Shown here: piece after piece, positions 1-5,298 of the stretch
Position numbering within the stretch: position 1 is the stretch's first letter
Layout: the number at the start of each line of letters is the position of its first letter
Assembly (NCBI GenBank): GCA_041164825.1
Contig: JBEAOO010000162.1
Location: 1 to 6,845 of the forward strand
Origin: JBEAOO01 sp041164825
Lineage (GTDB): Bacteria; Pseudomonadota; Gammaproteobacteria; Burkholderiales; Burkholderiaceae_C
Length of the DNA: 6,845 bases
Direction of reading: 5' to 3'
Notes under the pieces: model-generated
The model's database searches: none
The model's input: only the letters and a program-made list of their open reading frames with translations
What the model was told of the DNA's origin: nothing
Program-made: the position numbers and the translations under genes

Positions 1-1
1 C

Positions 2-1099
2 TCAAGCGCCCTGCGACATCAATGCCACGCCCTTGACCTGCGCATGCAGCTGCTCGCCGGCTTGCAGGGCCAGCGTGTCGGCACTGCGGCGGGTGATGCG
101 GGCCAGCAGCGGTGCGCCGGCATCACCGCCTGGGCTCAGGGCATGCAGTTGCAGCAGCACGGTGCTGCGCTCGGCGTGCAGGCTGTGCAAGCGCACCGGG
201 AGCACATTGAGCACGCTGGTCTCGGTGGGCGCGTGGCGGGTCACGCTCACATCGCGCGCCAACACGCGCGCGCGCACCGGGGCGCCCACGGCGTGTGCGG
301 TGGCGCCCACCCACAGGTGCCCGCCGGCAAAGGCGATGCGGCTCAGGCCATAGGGCGTGTCGTGCTCGGCCACTTGGGCGTCAATCACCACGCCGGCCTC
401 GTCGTGCTGGCTCAGTGGCAGATCGGGGCGGGCCAGCAGCTCGCTCAAGGGCCCGCTGGCCAAGGTACGGCCGCTGTCCATCAGCACCAGGTGGTCGGCC
501 AGGCGCGCCACCTCATCGAGCGCGTGCGTCACGTAAACAATGGGCATCGCCAACTCGCGCTGCAGCCGCTCCAGGTAGGGCAGCACCTCGGCCTTGCGGG
601 CGGCATCGAGCGCGGCCAGCGGCTCGTCCATCAACAACAAGCGCGGCGCGGTGGCCAGCGCGCGGGCAATGGCCACGCGCTGGCGCTCGCCGCCCGACAA
701 GGTGGCGGGCCGGCGCGCCAGCAGCGGGCCGATGCCGAGCAGATCGATCACCGCGTCGAGCGCAAAGCGTTGCGCCTCGGCGCCCGCGCGGCGTTGGCCA
801 AACGCGAGGTTGTCGCGCACGCTGAGGTGTGGGAACAGCGCGGCCTCTTGAATCACATAACCGAGCGGCCGCTGATGCGTGGGCAGCCAGCGTTGCTGCG
901 CGTCGTCTTGCCACACGTCGTCGCCCAGCTGCACGCGGCCTTGCGCGCGCTCCAGGCCGGCGAGTGCGCGCAGCAGCGTGGTTTTGCCGCAGCCCGAGGG
1001 GCCGAACAGCGCGGTGACGCCGCGGGCGGGCAGGTCGAGCGCCACATCGAGCGTGAAGGTCGGGCGCTGCAGTGTCAAGGTGGCGAGCAAGCGGCTCAT
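2..1099 (-). CDS. modC: Molybdate ABC transporter ATP-binding protein ModC
   Basis: This is the cytoplasmic ATPase that powers molybdate import through the ModB permease. The 365-residue product has the full ABC set: Walker A GPSGCGKTT at residues 33-41, the Q-loop glutamine near 84, signature LSGGERQ at 134-140, Walker B LLLMDEP ending near 160, and the H-loop histidine near 192. A C-terminal Mop/TOBE domain (about 294-360) is typical of ModC and may bind molybdate for trans-inhibition, as known for some family members. Length is close to the usual ~350 residues. The ATG at 1099 overlaps the modB stop in an ATGA (1096-1099), and GGAGG lies 6 bases upstream inside the modB end, which suggests translational coupling. 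The TGA stop is at 2-4, so the gene is complete. The ModC assignment rests on the ABC motifs, the TOBE tail and the modAB context; sulfate or iron paralogues are much less likely. Confidence 0.97.
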   Translation of the reverse strand: MSRLLATLTLQRPTFTLDVALDLPARGVTALFGPSGCGKTTLLRALAGLERAQGRVQLGDDVWQDDAQQRWLPTHQRPLGYVIQEAALFPHLSVRDNLAFGQRRAGAEAQRFALDAVIDLLGIGPLLARRPATLSGGERQRVAIARALATAPRLLLMDEPLAALDAARKAEVLPYLERLQRELAMPIVYVTHALDEVARLADHLVLMDSGRTLASGPLSELLARPDLPLSQHDEAGVVIDAQVAEHDTPYGLSRIAFAGGHLWVGATAHAVGAPVRARVLARDVSVTRHAPTETSVLNVLPVRLHSLHAERSTVLLQLHALSPGGDAGAPLLARITRRSADTLALQAGEQLHAQVKGVALMSQGA

Positions 1100-1785
1100 G
1101 CGGTGCCTCCGCGCTGCGCATCGCGTGCGGGCCGGTTGACCCCATACAGCGTCACCAGCACCGCCAGCGCAAACACCACCAGCCCCGCGGCCAAGCGATG
1201 CGCTTCGCCAAACTCGCCTGCCTCCACATGCTCGTAAATCGCCACCGACAGCACGCGCGTGCTGCCGGGGATGTTGCCGCCGATCATCAGCACCACGCCA
1301 AACTCGCCCACGGTGTGCGCAAAGCCGAGCACGCTGGCGGTGACAAAACCGGGCCGGGCCAGCGGCACGACCACGTTGAAGAACGTGTCCAGCGGGCCGG
1401 CGCGCAGCGTGGCAGCGGCCTCCAACATGCGCTCCGGAATCGCCTCAAACGCCTGCTGCAAAGGCTGCACCACAAACGGCATGGAGTACAGCACCGACGC
1501 CACCAGCAGCCCGCCAAAGGTGAAGGGCAGGCGCCCCCAGCCCATGGCCTGTGTGAACTGGCCCACCGGCCCGTTCGGGCCCATCAGCAGCAGCAGATAA
1601 AAGCCCAGCACCGACGGCGGCAGCACCAGCGGCAGCGCCACCAGCGAGGCCGCCACCGGCTTGATCGCCGAGCGCGTGCGGGCCAGCCACCAGGCCAGCG
1701 GTGTGCCCACCAGCAAGAGCAGCAGCGTGCTCAGGCCGGCGAGTTGCGCCGTGAGGCGCAGGGTGGTCCAGGTGGCGTCGCTCAT
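1096..1785 (-). CDS. modB: Molybdate ABC transporter permease ModB
   Basis: This is the inner-membrane channel subunit of the ModABC molybdate importer, presumed to act as a homodimer. The 229 residues contain about five hydrophobic segments (near 13-35, 44-68, 89-109, 146-165 and 199-218). The cytoplasmic EAA-type loop that docks on ModC lies near 122-141 (AAATLRAGPLDTFFNVVVP). The segment LPLVLPPSVLGFYLL (52-65 region) and the later GEFGVVLMIGGNIPG are strongly conserved in ModB and related CysT-type permeases. Length matches the E. coli protein (~229). The start at 1785 lies 33 bp after the modA stop. Its ribosome binding site is weak (ACGAG a few bases upstream). The stop overlaps the modC start by 4 bp, consistent with one operon. 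The assignment over sulfate permeases is supported by modA and modC on either side. Confidence 0.97.
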   Translation of the reverse strand: MSDATWTTLRLTAQLAGLSTLLLLLVGTPLAWWLARTRSAIKPVAASLVALPLVLPPSVLGFYLLLLMGPNGPVGQFTQAMGWGRLPFTFGGLLVASVLYSMPFVVQPLQQAFEAIPERMLEAAATLRAGPLDTFFNVVVPLARPGFVTASVLGFAHTVGEFGVVLMIGGNIPGSTRVLSVAIYEHVEAGEFGEAHRLAAGLVVFALAVLVTLYGVNRPARDAQRGGTA

Positions 1786-1818
1786 CGGCTCGTCATCACG
1801 GTGGTGGGTGGGTGTGCT

Positions 1819-2586
1819 TCAGCGCACCAGGTAGCCGTAGCTCTGGATCACCGCCTTGGTGGCGGGGCTCTTCAGGTAGGCCAGCAGCGCTTGCGCGGCG
1901 GGCTTGCCGGCACCGGTTTTCAGCAGCACCGCGTCTTGGCGGATTTCGCCATAGAGCGAAGCCGGCACACGCCACACCGAACCCTGCATCGGCTTGCCCG
2001 GCACAGCCACTTGCGACAGCGCCACAAAGCCCAGCTCGGCGTTGCCCGTGCTGACGAACTGGTAGGCCTGCGCGATGGTTTCGGCCAGCACGATCTTGGG
2101 CGCCACCGCCTCACTCAGTCCCTTGGCCTTGAGCACCTCCATGCCCGCCTGGCCATAGGGCGCGAGCTTGGGGTTGGCGAGGGCGAGGTGGGCGTAGCTG
2201 CCCTTGGCGAGCACGGCGCCTTGGTCGTCCACCAGCCCAGGCGTGGCGCTCCACAACACGAGTTGGCCGATGGCGTAGGTGAAGTTGCTGCCGCTCACGG
2301 CCAGGCCGTCGGCAATCAGTTTTTTGGGCGTCTCGTCGTCGGCCGCAATCAACACCTCAAACGGCGCGCCGGCCACGATCTGGCTGTAGAACTTGCCGGT
2401 GGCCCCCGAGGTGATCTTGAGCGTGTGGCCGCTGCTGGCGGCAAAGCCTTCGGCGATCTGGCCCAGCGGGCCGGCAAAGTTGGCGGCCACGGCCACGGTC
2501 ACTTCGTCGGCATGGGCGGCGGGCAGGGTCAGCAGCAGGGCGGTGGCCAAGGCGGCCAGGGCAGGGCGGTTCATCAGGGCGGGCAT
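1819..2586 (-). CDS. modA: Periplasmic molybdate-binding protein ModA
   Basis: This protein captures molybdate (and probably tungstate) in the periplasm and delivers it to ModB. From the chosen start it has 255 residues. A Sec signal peptide with a hydrophobic core ALAALATALLLTLP ends at AHA, followed by the mature N-terminus DEVTVAVAANF. Mature features match the family: the N-terminal AANFAGP loop, the SGATGKF segment that should contact the oxyanion, NPKLAPYGQAG, and a C-terminal AELGFVALSQV stretch. The AANFAGP loop resembles the Azotobacter-type ModA more than the E. coli one. The start at 2586 is preferred because GAAG and GGAG lie 5 and 10 bases upstream. The in-frame ATG at 2616 has no ribosome binding site and would put charged residues before the signal peptide. 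The modE stop is 46 bp upstream and modB follows after 33 bp. Confidence 0.95.
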   Translation of the reverse strand: MPALMNRPALAALATALLLTLPAAHADEVTVAVAANFAGPLGQIAEGFAASSGHTLKITSGATGKFYSQIVAGAPFEVLIAADDETPKKLIADGLAVSGSNFTYAIGQLVLWSATPGLVDDQGAVLAKGSYAHLALANPKLAPYGQAGMEVLKAKGLSEAVAPKIVLAETIAQAYQFVSTGNAELGFVALSQVAVPGKPMQGSVWRVPASLYGEIRQDAVLLKTGAGKPAAQALLAYLKSPATKAVIQSYGYLVR

Positions 2587-2632
2587 GGTTTCTTCACTCC
2601 ATCCAGGTTCAAGCATTTAGGCAAGCAAGCGA

Positions 2633-3505
2633 TCAATCAACGACGGCCAGAATCACGCTCGACACTTTGAAGAACGCGCACGCCCGTGCGCCTTCGCTCA
2701 AGCCGAGCGTGCTCACCGACTCCTGCGTCACCACCGCGGTGGCCGTGCGGCCCTGGCCCAGGTCCAGCGTCACTTCGGCGTTCACGGGGCCGCTCACCAC
2801 GCGCTGCACCGTGCCCCAGAGCTGGTTGCGCGCACTCACGCGCAGCCCCTCGTCGGTCATCAACAGCAGCGACGAGGACTTGATCAGCGCCATCACCTCG
2901 GCGCCTACCGCCAGCTGCAGGTTCTCGGCCGAGGCGCGCGTGACGACGGCGGCGATCTCCAGGTCCTCGGCCACCTGCACGATCACCTCATAGTCCACCG
3001 GCCCTTCGCGCAGGCCCACCACCGTGCCGACAAACTGGTTGCGCGCGCTGGTGCGCACCGACATGCGCCGCAGCAGGCGCTGAAAGTCTCGCACCTCGCC
3101 ACCCGGCGCATCGGCAAACTGGCCGGCCAGGCGGTCCAGCGCCTGCTGGTACTCACGCTCCACCGCGCGGTACATGGCGACCACGCGCCGGCCGTGATCG
3201 GTGAGCTGGGTGCCACCGCCCGCACGGCCGCCGGTGGCGCGGTCCACCAGCGGGCGGTCGGCCAGGTTGTTCATCGCGTCCACCGCGTCCCAGGCCGATT
3301 TGTAGGACATCGGCACATGCTTGGCGGCGTGGGTGATGGAGCCGTGTTCCTCGATCGCTTCGAGCAGCTTCACGCGCGTGTCGCCGAGGAAGGTGCCCAG
3401 CTCGGTGCTCACTTCGAGCCGACCGGTCAGGCGTGGGGCCTTGCGTTTGCTGGTGGGGGTGCTTCGTGCACCACGGTCAGGACGCGGGGTTGTGGTCTGT
3501 GGCAT
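2633..3505 (-). CDS. modE: Molybdate-responsive transcriptional regulator ModE
   Basis: This is the cytoplasmic dimeric regulator that binds molybdate and controls mod and molybdoenzyme genes. It has 290 residues. A winged-helix LysR-like DNA-binding domain (about 29-110) carries the diagnostic motifs EEHGSITHAAK, SYKSAWDAVDAMN (67-79) and RATGGRAGGG (89-98). A linker leads to two Mop domains (about 150-218 and 223-288), each opening with SARNQ and ending in the hydrophobic strand motif. E. coli ModE has 262 residues. The excess is mainly a basic N-terminal extension of about 25 residues (many Arg, Lys, Thr, Pro) before the conserved region. No clear ribosome binding site precedes the ATG at 3505, so a later non-ATG start is possible. 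modE is first in an apparent modEABC operon and diverges from the molbindin gene across an operator that it probably binds itself. Confidence 0.95.
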   Translation of the reverse strand: MPQTTTPRPDRGARSTPTSKRKAPRLTGRLEVSTELGTFLGDTRVKLLEAIEEHGSITHAAKHVPMSYKSAWDAVDAMNNLADRPLVDRATGGRAGGGTQLTDHGRRVVAMYRAVEREYQQALDRLAGQFADAPGGEVRDFQRLLRRMSVRTSARNQFVGTVVGLREGPVDYEVIVQVAEDLEIAAVVTRASAENLQLAVGAEVMALIKSSSLLLMTDEGLRVSARNQLWGTVQRVVSGPVNAEVTLDLGQGRTATAVVTQESVSTLGLSEGARACAFFKVSSVILAVVD

Positions 3506-3625
3506 ATGACGGTGACGAGGTTGGTGCGGCGGTGTCGCGGCATGGTGCAGCCCGCGTCTCTGAAGTCATTGGCGTTATGGTTGCGACAAACACCGCGTGG
3601 CACGTAAGGTGCAAGTGTCGGCTTG

Positions 3626-3654
3626 TCGACAAACGTTATATCTTTCAGGATACA
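3626..3654 (+). promoter_or_regulatory. Possible sigma-70 promoter of the molbindin gene overlapping the Mo box
   Basis: TCGACA at 3626-3631 matches five of six bases of the -35 consensus. With a 17-base spacer, GATACA at 3649-3654 is a poor -10 (three of six). The -10 would lie inside the right half of the ModE operator, so bound ModE would block it. On the opposite strand the left half-site contains TATAAC (3640 to 3635), a five-of-six -10 that could serve modE, but no good -35 stands at the right distance. This is a low-confidence prediction. Confidence 0.3.
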
Positions 3655-3657
3655 ACG
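3634..3657. promoter_or_regulatory. ModE operator (Mo box) in the modE/molbindin divergent region
   Basis: CGTTATAT, an 8-base spacer and ATACAACG form an inverted repeat with 7 of 8 arm positions matching. The layout resembles the E. coli modA operator as I recall it (CGTTATAT, 8 bases, ACATAACG). It lies 49 bp before the molbindin ATG and about 130 bp before the modE ATG, so one site could serve both directions. Whether ModE represses or activates here cannot be told from sequence. Related bacteria use ModE to repress transporter genes and, in Rhodobacter capsulatus, to activate mop. Confidence 0.82.
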
Positions 3658-3694
3658 CAAGCGGCATGCCAACGCAAACATCCCTTCACTCTTC

Positions 3695-3700
3695 AGGAAG
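3695..3700 (+). promoter_or_regulatory. Ribosome binding site that sets the molbindin start
   Basis: AGGAAG ends 6 bases before the ATG at 3707. It favours this start over the in-frame ATG at 3623, which lies upstream of the ModE operator and has no such site. Confidence 0.75.
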
Positions 3701-3706
3701 AACAGC

Positions 3707-4144
3707 ATGTCCACGTCCTCCTTCAAAGTCAGCGCCCGCAACGTGTTCCCAGGCACCGTGACGGCCATCACCAGCGGTGCGGTCAACGATGAGGTCAGCC
3801 TGGTGCTGCCCGGTGGCGACACGGTGGTCGCCGTGGTCACCCATGCCAGCGTGCGTGACCTCGGGCTCGCCGTCGGTGGTGCGGTGATGGCGGTGATCAA
3901 GGCGCCGTGGGTGATCGTGGCGGCCGGCGACGGCGGCCCACGTTTCTCCGCGCGCAATCAGTTGGCCGGCAAGGTGACGGCGGTGAAGGCCGGTGCGGTG
4001 AACGCTGAAGTGGCGATCACGCTGCCCGGCGGCACGGTGGTGCACGCGGTCGTCACGCAAGAGGCGGTGGGTGAGTTGGGCCTGGTGGTGGGGGCCCAGG
4101 CGCGGGCCATCATCAAGGCCAGTCATGTGATTTTGGCGGTTTGA
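3707..4144 (+). CDS. modG: Di-Mop molbindin (ModG-like TOBE-domain molybdate-binding protein)
   Basis: This is a small soluble cytoplasmic protein of 145 residues made only of two Mop/TOBE domains (about 7-72 and 79-145), with no other domain, signal peptide or membrane segment. Such molbindins bind several molybdate ions in an oligomer and are thought to store or buffer Mo; the two-domain form resembles Azotobacter vinelandii ModG (~142 residues). Each domain has the SARN opening, a central VNDEV or VNAEV strand, VVTHASV or VVTQEAV, and a lysine near the end (KAPWVIV, KASHVILAV). The second domain closely resembles the second Mop domain of ModE next door. The start at 3707 is set by AGGAAG upstream; an in-frame extension back to 3623 would cross the ModE operator and adds non-Mop sequence. 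It is transcribed away from modE, probably under ModE control. The symbol follows the domain layout; orthology to modG was not tested. Confidence 0.9.
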   Translation: MSTSSFKVSARNVFPGTVTAITSGAVNDEVSLVLPGGDTVVAVVTHASVRDLGLAVGGAVMAVIKAPWVIVAAGDGGPRFSARNQLAGKVTAVKAGAVNAEVAITLPGGTVVHAVVTQEAVGELGLVVGAQARAIIKASHVILAV

Positions 4145-4266
4145 TGGGGGTGCGCGGCGGGGCGCTGAGGCGTGTGGCAGCGGCCCGTTGGGATGGCTTG
4201 GCGCTGCGCGCGGCTGGGTCTGGTTGCCTTGCGGTGCAGCGCGCCGGGTCCCGCCCCGGCGGGCGT

Positions 4267-4311
4267 GTAACTTTCTTCTGTTGGCCCAGAAGAAAGTCAC
4301 CAAAGAAGAGG
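4267..4311. repeat. 45-bp repeat, left copy, containing a perfect 11-bp hairpin
   Basis: ACTTTCTTCTG (4270-4280) pairs perfectly with CAGAAGAAAGT (4287-4297) around the loop TTGGCC. The whole 45-bp block is repeated without mismatch in inverted orientation at 4665-4709. Read as protein, the block gives a peptide containing FLLLAQKKVTKEE, which has no ribosome binding site or gene context. There is no T-run after the stem, so it is not a classical intrinsic terminator, though it could form in transcripts running out of the molbindin gene. Confidence 0.85.
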
Positions 4312-4382
4312 TCCTGAAGAGCCATGTGACCGCGCATCTGCGTCGAAGGGCTCTGTTGATGGCGGCTCGCTGACGTTGGGCC

Positions 4383-4434
4383 CACCGCGCGTCCGTCGCC
4401 GGCTCGCTGGGCTGGTGGCGGCCCTGCGGGCCGC
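4383..4434. repeat. 52-bp inverted-repeat inner arm, left
   Basis: This block begins CACCGCGCGTCCGTCGCCGG and matches the reverse complement of 4545-4596 at 51 of 52 positions. The single difference is G on this side against A on the other. The near identity contrasts with the more diverged sequence between this block and the 45-bp block. Confidence 0.85.
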
Positions 4435-4492
4435 TGGGCCGTCGCGGGCTCGGCCCAGTGTTCGCAACTCGGGTGGCGTTTGTGAGCGAACC

Positions 4493-4519
4493 GCGGCGCG
4501 CCAAGGATGTCCGCGCCGC
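4493..4519. repeat. GC-rich hairpin in the loop of the large inverted repeat
   Basis: GCGGCGCG (4493-4500) pairs perfectly with CGCGCCGC (4512-4519) around an 11-base loop. Just before it, GTTCGC (4460-4465) and GCGAAC (4486-4491) could form another weaker stem. The unrepeated centre of the element is therefore itself structured. Confidence 0.55.
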
Positions 4520-4544
4520 AGGCCAAGCGAGCGCAGCAAAGCGT

Positions 4545-4596
4545 GCGGCCCGCAGGGTCGCCACCAGCCCAGCGAGCCGGCGACGGACGCGCGGTG
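4545..4596. repeat. 52-bp inverted-repeat inner arm, right
   Basis: Partner of 4383-4434 in inverted orientation with one mismatch. The two arms are separated by about 110 bp of unique, structured sequence, so a long stem with a large loop is possible in single-stranded DNA or RNA. Confidence 0.85.
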
Positions 4597-4664
4597 TGGC
4601 GCATGGCCTTGGCCGTGATCAACAGAACCCATCGAGGCCAAGGTTTGGCAGGATGGATTCAGGC

Positions 4665-4709
4665 CCTCTTCTTTGGTGACTTTCTTCTGGGCCAACAGAA
4701 GAAAGTTAC
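4665..4709. repeat. 45-bp repeat, right copy (inverted), containing the same hairpin
   Basis: This is the exact reverse complement of 4267-4311. Its stem ACTTTCTTCTG (4679-4689) and CAGAAGAAAGT (4696-4706) encloses the loop GGCCAA. Here the stem extends outward through GGTG and TACC with one G-T pair (4675-4710), giving about 15 pairs. It lies about 100 bp beyond the fdx stop, in the path of transcripts leaving fdx on the minus strand. Confidence 0.85.
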
Positions 4710-4805
4710 CCGCCATGCCGGGGCGGAACCCGGCGGGCTGCCACGCACGGCAAACAACCCCAGCAGCGCGCAGCGCCAAGCCGAATCAAGGCGCATCAAA
4801 CCCAA

Positions 4806-5213
4806 TCAATGCTCCCGCGCATGATTCTTCGTATGCAGCGGCAACCCCACCACCAACGGCGTCCCATTGAGCTTCACGCAACACGACAAGCGCGACTGCG
4901 CCTCCAGCCCCCAAGCACTGTCGAGCTGGTCTTCTTCATCCTCACTCGCCGCCGGCAAGCTGGCTGCCCCCTCGCGGATGTAGACGTGGCACGTGGCACA
5001 AGCCCCCACCTTTTCGCAGGCATGCTCAATCTCAATGCCCGCCTTCAGCATCGCGTCCACCAGCTTCTGGCCGATGTGGCCGTCGACGCTCAGCCCCTCG
5101 GGGCAGAGGTCCGGGTGCGGCAACACGCGCACCGCGCTCGGTGGCTTGGCCGCCTTGGGCGCTTTGGCCGCTGATTCGGCGGGGGGCGTGGTGGTGGGGC
5201 TGTCGCTGCTCAT
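4806..5213 (-). CDS. fdx: ISC-system [2Fe-2S] ferredoxin Fdx
   Basis: This is the adrenodoxin-type ferredoxin that supplies electrons during Fe-S cluster assembly on IscU. From the ATG at 5213 it has 135 residues. The cluster ligands are visible as C-x5-C-x2-C at residues 66, 72 and 75 (ACEKVGACATCH), with a fourth at 111 (RLSC). The family tail AWGLE, SRLSC and the C-terminal NHAREH are all present. E. coli Fdx has 111 residues; the extra length is a 26-residue Ala, Pro, Lys and Ser/Thr-rich N-terminal extension before VRVLPHPDLCPEG. A GTG at 5249 would lengthen it further, while a GTG near VRVLP would give a standard-length protein; none has a clear ribosome binding site, so the start is uncertain. 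A second cysteine follows the fourth ligand (SCC). It lies 78 bp after hscA and appears to end the isc cluster, as no iscX-like gene follows. Confidence 0.95.
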   Translation of the reverse strand: MSSDSPTTTPPAESAAKAPKAAKPPSAVRVLPHPDLCPEGLSVDGHIGQKLVDAMLKAGIEIEHACEKVGACATCHVYIREGAASLPAASEDEEDQLDSAWGLEAQSRLSCCVKLNGTPLVVGLPLHTKNHAREH

Positions 5214-5277
5214 GGGGTGGGCTTTCAGTGCGTGAATGCGGGCGCGCACACGGGCGCGGGGATGAGCGGTGTGGGCC

Positions 5278-5298
5278 TCAGGCGTCAGGCGTCAGGCG
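5278..5298. repeat. Three tandem TCAGGCG heptamers at the hscA stop
   Basis: TCAGGCG occurs three times without interruption. Read on the minus strand, each copy contains a TGA, and the 7-base period puts the three stops in three different frames. The rightmost copy contains the hscA stop codon (5292-5294). Confidence 0.9.

Larger units (their letters stand above)
4195..4782. repeat. Large (~590 bp) imperfect inverted repeat between convergent genes
   Basis: This feature fills most of the 661-bp gene-free gap between the molbindin stop (4144) and the fdx stop (4806). Reading inward from both ends on opposite strands, the sequence matches in blocks centred on about 4489. The outer block opens with GGCTTGGCGCTGCGCGC. 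It is followed by a GC-rich hairpin block (4242-4261 against 4717-4734), a perfect 45-bp block (4267-4311 against 4665-4709), a diverged stretch containing shared TCTGTTGAT, and a 52-bp block with one mismatch (4383-4434 against 4545-4596). The middle ~110 bp are not repeated. No transposase, short terminal repeat or clear target duplication was found. Similar elements are familiar to me from Burkholderiales genomes as the source of short spurious peptides, but I know of no established function. It could act as a two-way transcription barrier or be a non-autonomous palindromic element. Confidence 0.85.

Noticed and set aside
44..1237. A 397-codon open frame on the plus strand opposite modC
   Set aside because: It has the same antisense shadow composition, while modC on the other strand has every ABC motif.
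2587..2632. A separate ModE-controlled promoter for modA
   Set aside because: The 46-bp gap has no inverted repeat like the Mo box and no convincing promoter, so read-through from modE is more likely.
1072..2670. A 532-codon open frame on the plus strand opposite modB and modA
   Set aside because: It is a GC-rich antisense shadow. Its composition is dominated by His, Gln, Arg and Gly with no domain, and it lies over genes with clear family motifs.
3571..3591. A second ModE box around CGTTATGG at 3573-3580
   Set aside because: Only a half-site is present. No matching inverted arm follows at the expected spacing.
3623..3706. Upstream start for the molbindin at 3623
   Set aside because: It precedes the ModE operator, lacks a ribosome binding site and adds 28 residues unlike any Mop domain. 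The ATG at 3707 has AGGAAG at good spacing.
4267..4311. Intrinsic terminator for the molbindin gene
   Set aside because: The stem is good but no T-run follows on either side, and it is more than 120 bp past the stop. A Rho-type or other role is possible but not shown.
3686..4564. A 292-codon minus-strand open frame opposite the molbindin
   Set aside because: It is an antisense shadow with Arg/His-rich low-information sequence that runs into the non-coding palindrome.
4195..4782. Insertion sequence or CRISPR array
   Set aside because: There is no transposase fragment, no short terminal repeats with a clear target duplication, and no regularly spaced direct repeats.
4188..4824. Several small open frames inside the palindrome, including ones containing FLLLAQKKVTKEE on both strands
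   Set aside because: The peptide is the translation of a hairpin repeat that occurs in both orientations. None has a ribosome binding site, domain or consistent frame across the repeat.
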